Shown in pieces: positions 43,468-52,847 of a DNA stretch of 64,000 bases. This stretch comes from Mucilaginibacter sp. (GTDB lineage Bacteria; Bacteroidota; Bacteroidia; Sphingobacteriales; Sphingobacteriaceae), in contig JARLHA010000033.1 in assembly GCA_031292485.1 (NCBI GenBank), forward strand, positions 1 through 64,000, written 5' to 3'. Within the stretch, counting starts at the first letter, position 1. Every line of letters starts with the position of its first letter. Under the pieces are notes generated by a model. It was given only the letters and a program-made list of their open reading frames with translations. It searched no databases and had not been told where the DNA came from. Both the position numbers and the translations under genes were made by a program.

Positions 43468-43986
43468 ATGTCAACAATCAACATAAAAAGAGTAAAAACC
43501 AGCGAGATCGAGTTAAAAGATCGTTTGGTTAGCATACAACGTGTTGCCAAAGTAACCAAAGGCGGCCGTACTTTCAGCTTCAGTGCCATTGTTGTGGTAG
43601 GGGATGAAAACGGTGTGGTTGGTTATGGTTTAGGTAAAGCAAAAGAAGTTACCGAAGCAATTGCTAAAGGTATTGATGATGCAAAAAAGAACCTTGTAAA
43701 AGTGCCTATCATTAACGGTACTGTACCGCACGAACAAATCGGTAAATTTTCAGGTGGTTTTGTTTTCATCAAACCCGCTGCTAATGGTACCGGTGTAATT
43801 GCAGGTGGTGCAATGCGTGCCGTATTGGAGTCTGCAGGTATACACAATGTATTGGCAAAATCAAAAGGTTCATCAAATCCGCACAACGTGGTTAAAGCAA
43901 CCGTATCTGCATTATCGCAATTGCGTGATGCGTATACTGTAGCCCAGCAACGCGGCGTTAGTTTAGGTAAAGTATTTAACGGATAA
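43468..43986 (+). CDS. rpsE: 30S ribosomal protein uS5
   Basis: Decoding-fidelity protein, 172 residues: [37 protein letters not shown] and [20 protein letters not shown] are normal. Confidence 0.98.
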   Translation: MSTINIKRVKTSEIELKDRLVSIQRVAKVTKGGRTFSFSAIVVVGDENGVVGYGLGKAKEVTEAIAKGIDDAKKNLVKVPIINGTVPHEQIGKFSGGFVFIKPAANGTGVIAGGAMRAVLESAGIHNVLAKSKGSSNPHNVVKATVSALSQLRDAYTVAQQRGVSLGKVFNG

Positions 43987-43992
43987 TCAGTC

Positions 43993-44172
43993 ATGGCAAA
44001 AATCAAAATAACTCAGATTAAAAGCGTGATCGATAGAAGTGAGCGCCAAAAAAAGACAGTTGAGGCCCTTGGTTTAAAAAGGATCAACCACAGTGTAGAA
44101 GTTGAAGCTACTGCGGCTATTATTGGTATGGTTAAAAAAGTTAATCACCTGGTAGCGGTAGAAAATATTTAA
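43993..44172 (+). CDS. rpmD: 50S ribosomal protein uL30
   Basis: 59 residues, [20 protein letters not shown] then [20 protein letters not shown]. The N-terminal ITQIKS and LGLKRI motifs are the family signature. Between rpsE and rplO as expected. Confidence 0.96.
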   Translation: MAKIKITQIKSVIDRSERQKKTVEALGLKRINHSVEVEATAAIIGMVKKVNHLVAVENI

Positions 44173-44176
44173 TATC

Positions 44177-44623
44177 ATGAATTTAAGTAATCTAAAACCT
44201 GCAAAAGGTTCTACAAAAAATAGAAAAAGGATAGGCCGTGGTACAGGTTCGGGCCGTGGCGGAACATCAACCCGTGGCCATAAAGGCGCAGGTTCACGTT
44301 CAGGTACCAGCACTAAAGTTGGTTTCGAAGGTGGTCAGATGCCTTTACAGCGCCGTGTGCCTAAGGTTGGATTTAAAAATCCTAACCGTGTTGAGTACAC
44401 TGGTGTAAACCTTGACGTGCTGCAAGCATTAACTGAAAAATATTCATTATCATCAGTTGATTTTGATACACTGAAAGAACACGGATTGGTTTCAAGAAAC
44501 GATGTGGTTAAGATCCTTGGCCGCGGCGAATTGACAGCCAAATTAGAAGTTAAAGCACACGCGTTTACTGCAACAGCGCAAAAAGCGATTGAAGCAGCAG
44601 GTGGTACCATAGTAAAGCTATAA
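44177..44623 (+). CDS. rplO: 50S ribosomal protein uL15
   Basis: 148 residues, MNLSNLKPAKGSTKNRKRIG with GRGTGSGRGGTSTRGHKGAG and FEGGQMPLQRRVPKVGFKNP. Ends seven bases before secY. Confidence 0.98.
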   Translation: MNLSNLKPAKGSTKNRKRIGRGTGSGRGGTSTRGHKGAGSRSGTSTKVGFEGGQMPLQRRVPKVGFKNPNRVEYTGVNLDVLQALTEKYSLSSVDFDTLKEHGLVSRNDVVKILGRGELTAKLEVKAHAFTATAQKAIEAAGGTIVKL

Positions 44624-44629
44624 TTTTCG

Positions 44630-45967
44630 ATGAAGAAATTTTTCACCACATTATCCAATATCTGGAAAATCGATGATTTAAGAGTGCGTATTATTAACAC
44701 ACTCTTATTTCTTTTAATATATCGTGCAGGCTCTTTCGTAGTGCTGCCAGGTGTTAACCCGGCATCTCTTAACAACAAGGGTGCTGAAGGAATTGCAGGA
44801 TTACTGAATATGTTTGCCGGTGGATCATTTTCACGGGCATCCATTTTTGCATTGGGCGTAATGCCTTATATTTCGGCTTCAATTGTGGTGCAATTATTGG
44901 GTATTGCGGTACCTTATTTCGCTAAACTTCAAAAAGAAGGCGAAAGCGGGCGTAACAAACTTAACCAGTGGACCCGTTATTTAACCATCGGGATTACTGC
45001 ATTGCAGGCGGCTGCTTACCTTAAGTCGCAGATCACTGCCGATCAGATGGAGATTGCGAACCCATATTTTACCGTCTTAAATATGTTCGTGCTTACTGCA
45101 GGTACGATGTTTATCATGTGGCTGGGCGAGAAAATTACAGATAAAGGTATCGGTAACGGTATTTCGCTCATCATCATGGTGGGTATCATTGCTGCCTTAC
45201 CTGGCGCTTTCTACAGTGAGTTTCAATCACGTAATGCAGCTGCAGGTGGTTTGGTAATGTTTATTGTTGAAATTGTTGCACTGATTGCAGTAGTAATGTT
45301 CACTATTCTGATAGTACAGGGAACCCGTAAAGTAGCGGTTCAATATGCGAAGCGTATTGTTGGCAATAAACAATATGGTGGTGTTAGGCAGTATATTCCT
45401 TTAAAAGTGAATGCTGCCGGTGTAATGCCGATCATTTTTGCCCAGGCATTAATGTTTATCCCGGCTACGGTAGCGCAGTTTTTCCCGAAAGCGCAGTCCA
45501 ACCCAATATTAATGTCACTGTCTGATTATACAGCATGGGGACACAATTTATTGTTTGCGATTCTGATTATTGTATTCACTTATTTCTATACAGCGATTAC
45601 CGTAAACCCGAACCAGATGGCCGAGGATATGAAAAAGAATGGTGGATTTATTCCGGGTATTAAACCGGGTAAGGCTACTGCTGATTTTATTGACGGCGTT
45701 ATTTCAAAAATTACATTGCCAGGTTCTATTTTCCTTGCCATCATAGCTGTTTTTCCTGCATTGGCAGCATTGTTACATGTTAACAGCGCATTTGCAAGGT
45801 TCTTTGGCGGTACTTCCCTGATCATTCTTGTGGGTGTTGTTTTAGATACCTTACAGCAAATTGAGAGTCATTTGTTAATGCGTCATTATGATGGGTTAAT
45901 GAAGACTGGCAGGATCAAAGGGCGTACATCAGTTCCGGCAAGTGGAACAAGTCAGCCGGTTATCTAA
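44630..45967 (+). CDS. secY: Protein translocase subunit SecY
   Basis: Central channel of the Sec translocon in the inner membrane, 445 residues with ten predicted helices. YRAGSFVVLPGVNP (plug region), ALGVMPYISASIVVQLLG and KEGESGRNKLNQWTRYLTIG in the N-half, and ADFIDGVISKITLPGSIFLA then LDTLQQIESHLLMRHYDGLM near the C-terminus are typical. Between rplO and map as in most bacteria. Confidence 0.97.
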   Translation: MKKFFTTLSNIWKIDDLRVRIINTLLFLLIYRAGSFVVLPGVNPASLNNKGAEGIAGLLNMFAGGSFSRASIFALGVMPYISASIVVQLLGIAVPYFAKLQKEGESGRNKLNQWTRYLTIGITALQAAAYLKSQITADQMEIANPYFTVLNMFVLTAGTMFIMWLGEKITDKGIGNGISLIIMVGIIAALPGAFYSEFQSRNAAAGGLVMFIVEIVALIAVVMFTILIVQGTRKVAVQYAKRIVGNKQYGGVRQYIPLKVNAAGVMPIIFAQALMFIPATVAQFFPKAQSNPILMSLSDYTAWGHNLLFAILIIVFTYFYTAITVNPNQMAEDMKKNGGFIPGIKPGKATADFIDGVISKITLPGSIFLAIIAVFPALAALLHVNSAFARFFGGTSLIILVGVVLDTLQQIESHLLMRHYDGLMKTGRIKGRTSVPASGTSQPVI

Positions 45968-45976
45968 AATTACAAC

Positions 45977-46768
45977 ATGTCAAAGATCAATTATAAGTCT
46001 GTCGAAGAGATAGAACTCATAAGAGAAAGTTCTTTACTTGTTTCCAAAACACTTGGAGAGATCGCTAAGGTGATTGGTCCTGGTGTAAAAACCATAGAGT
46101 TAAATAAATTAGCAGAAACCTTTATCCGCGATAATGGCGGGGTTCCTGCTTTTTTAAATTATCATGGCTTCCCTTATTCATTGTGTATCTCAATGAACGA
46201 TCAGGTTGTTCACGGCTTCCCCGGTAACAGGGAGCTGGTAGACGGCGACCTGGTATCAGTTGATTGCGGCGCTATCCTGAATAAATATATCGGCGACTCG
46301 GCTTATACTTTTGCCATAGGTGAAGTTAGCGACACGGTAAAGAAGCTGATGAGGGTAACAATGGAATGCCTTGATCTGGGTGTTGCAAAAGCCGTAACCG
46401 GCATGCGCATCGGTGATATAGGCTATGCTGTTCAGGAACATGCCGAGAAGAATGGTTTTGGTGTGGTAAAGGAGCTTGTGGGTCATGGCGTAGGATTAGC
46501 TTTGCATGAAAAACCCGAAGTGCCAAATTACGGCAAACGCGGTTCGGGTGTTAAGCTGGAAGAGGGAATGGTGATAGCAATTGAACCCATGATCAACGCC
46601 GGCAAGGCCAGGGTGAAGTTTTGGGACGATGGCTGGACAGTGTCAACTGTAGACGGCAAACCTTCTGCTCATTATGAGCATACGGTGGCTGTAAAAAAGG
46701 GGAAACCCGAAATACTTTCTACATTTTCATATGTAGATAATGTTTTAAAAGAAAAAAATAAAAGTTAA
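45977..46768 (+). CDS. map: Type I methionine aminopeptidase
   Basis: Removes the initiator Met from nascent chains. 263 residues. Metal ligands appear as VSVDCGAILNKYIGDSAYTF (two Asp), LVGHGVGLALHEKPEVPNYG (His), IAIEPMINAGK (Glu) and AHYEHTVAV (Glu). It sits between secY and infA, with co-translational logic. Confidence 0.97.
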   Translation: MSKINYKSVEEIELIRESSLLVSKTLGEIAKVIGPGVKTIELNKLAETFIRDNGGVPAFLNYHGFPYSLCISMNDQVVHGFPGNRELVDGDLVSVDCGAILNKYIGDSAYTFAIGEVSDTVKKLMRVTMECLDLGVAKAVTGMRIGDIGYAVQEHAEKNGFGVVKELVGHGVGLALHEKPEVPNYGKRGSGVKLEEGMVIAIEPMINAGKARVKFWDDGWTVSTVDGKPSAHYEHTVAVKKGKPEILSTFSYVDNVLKEKNKS

Positions 46769-46779
46769 AAAATTTTTAT

Positions 46780-46787
46780 TAATTTTG
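46780..46787 (+). promoter_or_regulatory. Possible promoter -7 box before infA
   Basis: TAATTTTG fits TAnnTTTG, 45 nt before infA; no clear -33 box. A small CCGCTTTTAAGGCGG hairpin follows in the leader. Confidence 0.4.
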
Positions 46788-46831
46788 CATCCCGCTTTTA
46801 AGGCGGATAATAGAGTAATAATCAGTAAAAT

Positions 46832-47050
46832 ATGGCCAAACAAGCCTCAATTGAACAAGACGGTACGATTAAAGAAGCATTATCAAACGCGATGTTTAGG
46901 GTAGAGTTGGAGAATGGACACGAAATTATTGCGCATATTTCAGGCAAAATGCGTATGCACTACATTAAAATTCTTCCTGGCGACAGGGTGAAACTGGAAA
47001 TGAGTCCATATGATTTAACAAAGGGTAGAATAACCTATAGATATAAATAA
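46832..47050 (+). CDS. infA: Translation initiation factor IF-1
   Basis: OB-fold initiation factor, 72 residues: [39 protein letters not shown] and [15 protein letters not shown] are canonical. Confidence 0.98.
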   Translation: MAKQASIEQDGTIKEALSNAMFRVELENGHEIIAHISGKMRMHYIKILPGDRVKLEMSPYDLTKGRITYRYK

Positions 47051-47057
47051 AAACGCG

Positions 47058-47174
47058 ATGAAAGTTAGAGCATCCATTAAAAAACGCAGCGTTGATTGCA
47101 AGATCATCCGCCGTAAAGGGAAACTTTATGTTATTAACAAGAAGAACCCTAAGTATAAACAACGTCAGGGATAA
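47058..47174 (+). CDS. rpmJ: 50S ribosomal protein bL36, zinc-free form
   Basis: 38 residues, [20 protein letters not shown] then [14 protein letters not shown]. Of the zinc set C11-C14-C27-H33 only C14 is kept; the others are Ser, Asn and Tyr. So this is a C-minus form. Confidence 0.95.
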   Translation: MKVRASIKKRSVDCKIIRRKGKLYVINKKNPKYKQRQG

Positions 47175-47186
47175 TTAAAAGAATTG

Positions 47187-47225
47187 TAGTAATCCGTACA
47201 ACGGTGGCCCGCCGTTCGGTTACTA
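47187..47225 (+). promoter_or_regulatory. Two-part stem-loop leader before rpsM
   Basis: TAGTAA-CCG (47187-47196, with one bulged T) pairs with CGGTTACTA (47217-47225). Inside it, after a three-base side loop (47197-47199), AACGG (47200-47204) pairs with CCGTT (47212-47216) around a seven-base loop. It precedes the alpha operon, whose leader in E. coli and Bacillus binds S4. It is a candidate autoregulatory RNA; pairing is read by eye. Confidence 0.5.
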
Positions 47226-47247
47226 TCTAAAAATACAAACAAAAAAT

Positions 47248-47625
47248 ATGGCAAGGATTTCAGGTATTGATTTACCAAAGAATAAAAGAGGCGAGATAGG
47301 CCTGACCTACATTTACGGTATCGGCCGCTCAACAGCGCAGAGGATTTTAACTGAAGCCGGTATTGATTTCGATACCAAGGTTCAGGATTGGAATGATGAG
47401 CAATTAAACGCGATCCGTGGTATAATAAACGATCAGATTAAAGTTGAAGGCTCATTACGTTCGGAAGTTCAGCTTAACATCAAGCGCTTAATGGATATCG
47501 GTTGCTATCGCGGTACCCGTCACCGTAAAGGATTACCTTTGCGTGGTCAGCGTACCAAAAACAACTCACGTACCCGTAAAGGAAAACGTAAGACTGTTGC
47601 TAACAAGAAAAAGGCTACTAAGTAG
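47248..47625 (+). CDS. rpsM: 30S ribosomal protein uS13
   Basis: Head protein contacting the P-site tRNA, 125 residues. [40 protein letters not shown], and a basic tail [20 protein letters not shown]. First gene of the alpha operon segment. Confidence 0.98.
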   Translation: MARISGIDLPKNKRGEIGLTYIYGIGRSTAQRILTEAGIDFDTKVQDWNDEQLNAIRGIINDQIKVEGSLRSEVQLNIKRLMDIGCYRGTRHRKGLPLRGQRTKNNSRTRKGKRKTVANKKKATK

Positions 47626-47836
47626 TGATTAGAGGTTAGTGATTGGAGGTTAGTTCACGTCCCTTCAATAATTCACTAATTCAATAATTAAGAAAAGGTG
47701 ATTGGTGATTAGAGAATAGAGATTAGTTGAAAAGCTGATTTTTAATTTGAAGATTACCAGGAATAACAAATTATCAAAACAGTTAATGGGTCCGGGTTAT
47801 TCACTAACTCAATAATTCATTAATTCAATAATTAAA
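47626..47836. repeat. Composite stutter repeat in the rpsM-rpsK spacer
   Basis: TGATTAGAGGTTAGTGATTG words (47626-47655, 47699-47728) alternate with two runs of AATTCACTAATTCAATAATT (47669-47692 and 47800-47836). The right end of the spacer resembles the left arm as a direct copy, not a complement. At 214 bp it is the longest in-operon spacer of this kind here. Confidence 0.8.
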
Positions 47837-47839
47837 AAA

Positions 47840-48229
47840 ATGGCTAAGACCAAAAAAGTTACCAAAAAGCGTATTGTAATTGTTGAGCCGGTTGGCGAAG
47901 CACATATCAATGCTACCTTCAACAACATCATTTTAACCCTAACCAACAAAAGCGGCCAGGCTATTTCATGGTCGTCTGCAGGTAAAATGGGTTTCAAAGG
48001 TTCAAAAAAGAACACGCCTTATGCTGCCGGTCAGGCTGCTGCCGATTGCGGTAAAGTTGCTTATGACTTAGGTTTGCGTAAAGTAGAAGTATTTGTAAAA
48101 GGACCCGGCGCAGGCCGCGAATCAGCTATCCGTACCCTGCAAACTGCAGGTATCGAGGTAACTACCATAAAGGACATCACCCCGCTTCCGCACAATGGTT
48201 GCCGTCCCTCAAAAAGAAGAAGAGTTTAA
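47840..48229 (+). CDS. rpsK: 30S ribosomal protein uS11
   Basis: Platform protein, 129 residues. [40 protein letters not shown] and the end [11 protein letters not shown] are canonical. Confidence 0.98.
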   Translation: MAKTKKVTKKRIVIVEPVGEAHINATFNNIILTLTNKSGQAISWSSAGKMGFKGSKKNTPYAAGQAAADCGKVAYDLGLRKVEVFVKGPGAGRESAIRTLQTAGIEVTTIKDITPLPHNGCRPSKRRRV

Positions 48230-48254
48230 TTAACAATTTTTTTAAAGCTAAGAT

Positions 48255-48285
48255 TCGGCAGCTGCGGGCTGCTTGATACTTTAAA
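48255..48285 (+). promoter_or_regulatory. Small hairpin in the rpsK-rpsD spacer
   Basis: GGCAGC (48258-48263) and GCTGCT (48269-48274) form a short stem around TGCGG upstream of rpsD. Possible S4-site-like element, weakly supported. Confidence 0.3.
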
Positions 48286-48296
48286 AACCACAAATA

Positions 48297-48905
48297 ATGG
48301 CTAGATATACAGGTCCAAAATCAAAAATTGCGCGCCGTTTCCGCGAACCGATCTTCGGTCCGGATAAAGCGCTGGAAAGAAAAAATTATCCACCGGGAAT
48401 GCACGGTGTTTCCAAAAGAAGAGGGAAACAATCGGAGTATTCAACCCAGTTGATGGAGAAACAAAAAGTTAAATACACTTACGGTGTATTGGAACGTCAG
48501 TTTGAAAACTTATTTCACCGCGCTTCTGCTAAAGAAGGTATCACCGGCGAAAATTTGCTTAAATTATTAGAAGCCCGTTTGGATAACGCAGTTTACCGTT
48601 TAGGTATTGCTCCAACACGTTCAGGTGCACGCCAGTTAGTTGGCCACAAGCACATTACTGTAAACGGAGAGGTAGTAAATATTGCATCGTATACTTTGAG
48701 AGCAGGTGATGTGATCGCGGTTCGCGAAAAATCAAAAACACTTGAAGCCATTACGCATTCAGTTGCCGGCAGAAAGATCAACAAACATAGCTGGCTGGAG
48801 TGGGATGCTGCCAATTTAACAGGCAAATTCCTGAACTATCCAAATCGCGATGAGATTCCTGAAAACATCAAGGAAAACCTGATCGTCGAGTTGTACTCAA
48901 AATAA
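48297..48905 (+). CDS. rpsD: 30S ribosomal protein uS4, zinc-free form
   Basis: Primary assembly protein and, in other bacteria, alpha-operon repressor. 202 residues: [20 protein letters not shown]4 domain [20 protein letters not shown] and [20 protein letters not shown]. The Cys cluster near the N-terminus of zinc forms is absent. Confidence 0.98.
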   Translation: MARYTGPKSKIARRFREPIFGPDKALERKNYPPGMHGVSKRRGKQSEYSTQLMEKQKVKYTYGVLERQFENLFHRASAKEGITGENLLKLLEARLDNAVYRLGIAPTRSGARQLVGHKHITVNGEVVNIASYTLRAGDVIAVREKSKTLEAITHSVAGRKINKHSWLEWDAANLTGKFLNYPNRDEIPENIKENLIVELYSK

Positions 48906-49060
48906 GATTTGAGATTTTAGATATGAGATTTGAGACAAACATCAAAATCTCAAATCTCATTTTAACAAGAAAAGAAAAAAAAGGATTTCAGATACAGCTT
49001 ATGATATAAGGAGATAAAATCTCATATCTCATATCTCACATCTCAAATCTATTATCAAGT
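48903..49060. repeat. Stutter inverted repeat in the rpsD-rpoA spacer
   Basis: GATTTGAGATTTTAGATATG and GAGATTTGAG words (48906-48934) face AAAATCTCAAATCTCATTTT (48942-48961) and, further on, AATCTCATATCTCATATCTC (49018-49048). Same family as 39275-39425. Confidence 0.88.
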
Positions 49061-49082
49061 AAACAATAAATAAAGGATATAA

Positions 49083-50075
49083 ATGGCAATTTTAGCATTT
49101 CAAAAACCAGACAAGGTTATCATGCAGAAATCGACTGATTTTGATGGGACGTTTGAGTTTCGTCCATTAGAACCAGGCTTCGGTATAACCATTGGTAATG
49201 CTCTCCGTCGTATATTACTTTCATCACTTGAAGGTTTTGCGATCACTTCAGTTCGTTTTTCAGGAGTGATGCATGAGTTTTCAACCATAAAAGGAGTTGT
49301 TGAAGACGTTACCGAGATCATCCTGAACCTTAAACAGGTTAGGTTTAAAAAATCAGGTGAAACAGGTGACAGCGAAAAAATATTTGTGATCATTAATAAT
49401 CAGGATGCTTTTAAGGCCGGTGATATCACAAAGTTCTCAAATAACTTTACTGTTTTAAATCCTGATCTGGTGATCTGTAACATGGATTCTTCGGTAACGC
49501 TTGAAATCGAGCTTACTGTTAGCAAAGGCCGTGGATATGTACCCAGCGAAGAAAATAAAAACCCTGATGCTAATGTAGGTGTTATCGCTATCGACTCTAT
49601 CTATACCCCCATCAAGAACGTAAAATATACTATCGAAAACTATCGTGTAGAACAAAAAACAGACTATGAAAAATTAGTACTTGATATTGCTACCGATGGC
49701 TCGATCCACCCTGAAGATGCGCTTAAAGAAGCTGCTAAGATCCTGATCCAGCACTTTATGCTGTTCAGCGATGAAAATATGATGCTTGAAGCACAGGCTA
49801 AAGAAGAAACCAAAGAAGTTGACGAAGAGATCCTGCATATGCGCAAGATCCTGAAAACTGAACTGGTTGACCTTGATCTTTCTGTTCGTGCACTAAACTG
49901 CCTTAAAGCTGCTGATATCCGTAGCCTGGCCGACTTAGTGTCATATGACGTTGCAGATATGCTTAAGTTCAGGAACTTTGGTAAAAAATCATTAACAGAA
50001 ATTCAGGACCTGGTTAAATCAAAAGGCTTGTCATTCGGCATGAACCTTTCGAAATTTAAACTGGACGAAGAATAG
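49083..50075 (+). CDS. rpoA: DNA-directed RNA polymerase subunit alpha
   Basis: Assembly subunit of RNA polymerase, 330 residues. [24 protein letters not shown] N-domain ([19 protein letters not shown]), [18 protein letters not shown], and the C-terminal domain [20 protein letters not shown] and [20 protein letters not shown]. In the alpha operon between rpsD and rplQ. Confidence 0.98.
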   Translation: MAILAFQKPDKVIMQKSTDFDGTFEFRPLEPGFGITIGNALRRILLSSLEGFAITSVRFSGVMHEFSTIKGVVEDVTEIILNLKQVRFKKSGETGDSEKIFVIINNQDAFKAGDITKFSNNFTVLNPDLVICNMDSSVTLEIELTVSKGRGYVPSEENKNPDANVGVIAIDSIYTPIKNVKYTIENYRVEQKTDYEKLVLDIATDGSIHPEDALKEAAKILIQHFMLFSDENMMLEAQAKEETKEVDEEILHMRKILKTELVDLDLSVRALNCLKAADIRSLADLVSYDVADMLKFRNFGKKSLTEIQDLVKSKGLSFGMNLSKFKLDEE

Positions 50076-50077
50076 GT

Positions 50078-50190
50078 TAGAGATAAGAGGTTAGTGATTA
50101 GTTAATTAGAACTTATCGCTAACCTCTTCTTAGTTTACAATAAAAGGATTTGAAATTGACGGTGACCAATCTCTAATCTCCAATTAACTA
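50078..50190. repeat. Stutter inverted repeat in the rpoA-rplQ spacer
   Basis: TTAGAGATAAGAGGTTAGTG words (50077-50105) face GCTAACCTCTTCTTAG (50118-50133) and ACCAATCTCTAATCTCC (50165-50181). Beyond it, GCGGGCT/AGCCGC (50216-50235) makes a short stem. Confidence 0.8.
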
Positions 50191-50268
50191 GTCACTAGCA
50201 CAAAGCATAATTCCGCGGGCTTGACAAACAGCCGCCCAACGGTATGCACGTGAAAACATAACAAAACA

Positions 50269-50853
50269 ATGAGACACGGAAAAAAAGTTAACCACTTAGG
50301 CCGCACCAACAGTCACCGCAAAGCGATGCTTGGTAACATGGCTACCTCGCTTATCTTACATAAGCGCATCACTACTACATTAGCAAAAGCTAAAGCATTA
50401 CGCATTTATGTAGAGCCGATCATCACCAAATCAAAAAACGATACTACGCACTCACGCCGTACTGTATTCAGCTATTTACAGGATAAAGATGCTGTTACCA
50501 TATTGTTCCGCGAGATAGCCGAAAAAGTAGCAACCCGTCCCGGTGGTTATACCCGTATCATTAAAATGGAAAACCGTTTAGGCGATAACGCCGAAATGGC
50601 CATGATTGAACTGGTAGATTACAACACAGTTTACGGTACTGATACTGCTAAAACAGAGAAAAAATCAACACGTCGCCGTGGTGGTTCTGCTAAAGCTAAA
50701 ACTGCTGCTCCGGCTGCTAAAGCTGAAGCTGCACCGGTTGCCGAAGAAGTTGTTGAAGTAGCTCCTGTAGTTGAAGAAGCACCAGCTGCTGAAGCTCCTG
50801 AAGCACCCACCGCATCTGCAGAGCACGAAGAAAATGCTGAAAAAGGCGAATAA
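50269..50853 (+). CDS. rplQ: 50S ribosomal protein bL17, with acidic tail
   Basis: Exit-tunnel-side protein. The core [40 protein letters not shown] is normal. After about residue 130 an Ala/Glu/Val/Pro-rich tail follows ([20 protein letters not shown]), giving 194 residues against 127 in E. coli. Last gene of the ribosomal cluster. Confidence 0.97.
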   Translation: MRHGKKVNHLGRTNSHRKAMLGNMATSLILHKRITTTLAKAKALRIYVEPIITKSKNDTTHSRRTVFSYLQDKDAVTILFREIAEKVATRPGGYTRIIKMENRLGDNAEMAMIELVDYNTVYGTDTAKTEKKSTRRRGGSAKAKTAAPAAKAEAAPVAEEVVEVAPVVEEAPAAEAPEAPTASAEHEENAEKGE

Positions 50854-50887
50854 TTTTAAATCCAAATAAATCTAATTATTAAGGAAT

Positions 50888-50921
50888 AGCCCTGCTCATT
50901 GAGTGGGGCTTCTTTGTTTTT
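50888..50921 (+). terminator. Terminator of the ribosomal cluster
   Basis: AGCCCTGCTCA and TGAGTGGGGCT form an imperfect stem, followed by TTCTTTGTTTTT. Confidence 0.7.
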
Positions 50922-51057
50922 AGATCTCCTGTTGAGCTAAATGCCGAAAGCATTACTCGCTTATCAATGGCATTAAATACTTCACCCCGAATATCGATGA
51001 ATATGCATCAAAGCTATGATTTGTGAGTTCATAGTTAACTGTGAAACGTGATTTGGC

Positions 51058-52590
51058 TTAAAGCAAATACTTTACCATACTAAAAAGATTTCTAATTATA
51101 TACTCTGAGTCTGCGCTTTCACCAACAATGGTAGCCTCATATTTTATAAGAAATTTACAAAAATTAGTACTTATTTTATTGTCCGGAAAATATTGGGCAA
51201 ACCTAAACAACTCATCATTACCTATAAATCCTAACGTTGTGGGAGTGCTATTCGAGAATATATACAAGAATTTACTAAATCCATACGAACGCCCTCCAAG
51301 TTGAGCTGAACCATTTTTAATTACGTTAAATGTTGCGATATCAATATCTTTAAAGGATATAAAACGGTTTAAATCATTTGCGGCTTCCACTTTATTGTAG
51401 TTATTACTACCCGTGGTACGTGTTTCGCGTAAAATATCTGTATATTTTATCATTTTTTGCTCGTAGTCTTCCACTTCCTCAAACTCATCCAGATTAAATT
51501 CGTATAAAATTATAATGAATAAACAGTAAATCGTTTCGAATACTTTGCCTGTTTTTTCATTTTCAATTATGTTAGGGATTAGACTCCTAAAATCTTCGGG
51601 GATAGTTGAAAGTGCTTTAAACGATTTTAAAATTTCATATTTATTTAAAACTTTTTTTAGGTGCCTTGGATTTGTAAATTTAATTGACCTGAAAAAATCT
51701 TCTATTACGTCAGTTGAATTAACTGTATGTCCATCATGCAATATTTTTTTTAAATCAAAAAAATGTGGCTCGAGTATTTTTTTAAGAGAGAAAGTTTTTG
51801 GCATATTGAAAGCTATGTCAAATACTTTTTCCATATATTCCTCAGACTTAATAACGTCTTTGTACCTTGTTTTTACGGCTTTTGTCACGGCATTTTTATC
51901 TATACCACAGAGGAATACTGATTTTTCACCATAAGTAAAAAATAGTTTTAGAGCTGTTATCAGATTGAGTACATTTTCTGGTTCACATCTATCCAGATCG
52001 TCAATAAATATCAGAATTTTTTGTGCGCCTGATCGCTTCAAAATAAGTTCCTCTATTTTTTGGAAATTATCTTTGAATTCTTTATTTGATTTATAAAATG
52101 AAACCGGTATTGATTCAGCTAATCCTTCGTCAATAGCTTTCATATACTTTTCGCCTGAAAATTCTAAGTCGAGCCCAAGACCTGTTAAATAGCCGGGGGC
52201 TTTCAGTGTAATCCCACTTGTAAAGCTTTTTAAGGTCAGAAAAGCTCCGTTCATGAAATCTTTAATTACTTCTTTATAATTAGATATTTCAATCGAATTA
52301 ACCAATGCATCGCATAATGAAAGCGGAAGATTTTCATCTTTTTCATGTTCCCAGGCATGGAAGAAAATCGGATGGTAAATATCTTTGTTAATTTCTGATT
52401 CAATGTGTTTCATTAATGAGGTTTTGCCGCTACCCCAATCGCCATACAATACAAGCATTTTATTTTTTTCTAATGCTATTGAGTTATATTCGAGAAATAA
52501 TTTTATCGCATCAGCCTTAACTATAAAATTAAAACTATCGTCTTTTTGATAGTCTTCTAGTTCTCTGTTATAAAGCAAGTTTGTATTCAT
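51058..52590 (-). CDS. KAP family P-loop NTPase
   Basis: A 510-residue protein with the KAP pattern: YGDWGSGKTSLMKHIESEI (Walker A near residue 50), KILIFIDDLDRCEPENVLNL (Walker B near 200, where the DDLDRC/E signature is the family hallmark) and VFLCGIDKNAVTKAV. Unlike classic KAP proteins no paired transmembrane helices split the domain, so it is the soluble form. It is much more AT-rich than rplQ and dnaK. KAP NTPases occur in phage-defence and mobile islands; no partner gene is present. Confidence 0.88.
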   Translation of the reverse strand: MNTNLLYNRELEDYQKDDSFNFIVKADAIKLFLEYNSIALEKNKMLVLYGDWGSGKTSLMKHIESEINKDIYHPIFFHAWEHEKDENLPLSLCDALVNSIEISNYKEVIKDFMNGAFLTLKSFTSGITLKAPGYLTGLGLDLEFSGEKYMKAIDEGLAESIPVSFYKSNKEFKDNFQKIEELILKRSGAQKILIFIDDLDRCEPENVLNLITALKLFFTYGEKSVFLCGIDKNAVTKAVKTRYKDVIKSEEYMEKVFDIAFNMPKTFSLKKILEPHFFDLKKILHDGHTVNSTDVIEDFFRSIKFTNPRHLKKVLNKYEILKSFKALSTIPEDFRSLIPNIIENEKTGKVFETIYCLFIIILYEFNLDEFEEVEDYEQKMIKYTDILRETRTTGSNNYNKVEAANDLNRFISFKDIDIATFNVIKNGSAQLGGRSYGFSKFLYIFSNSTPTTLGFIGNDELFRFAQYFPDNKISTNFCKFLIKYEATIVGESADSEYIIRNLFSMVKYLL

Positions 52591-52599
52591 TAATGACCA

Positions 52600-52847
52600 G
52601 TTTAGATTGTATAATTAAAAGCTAATATACTTTTAATTATATCGACTTTTGTGTTATTGAATTTATTAATAGTTCACTAATTCCTGCCAACCTGTCACCA
52701 CCTAACACCCCCAATCTGACTATTTATTACCTTTCACCACTCACTACTTACCATTCACTGCAAAATATTCTGCCAAACCTACATTGGCACAGGCATTGAT
52801 AAACACGTAGTAATAAAACAATCATTCAATCTAGAAAATATAATCAT
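52600..52847. other. Intergenic region before dnaK
   Basis: Between the divergent KAP gene and dnaK. It holds an AATTTATTAATAGTTCACTA word, then a stutter of CACC/ACTCACTACTTACCATTC words (52690-52760). No gene; the dnaK promoter should lie here, but no clear TAnnTTTG box was found. Confidence 0.5.
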
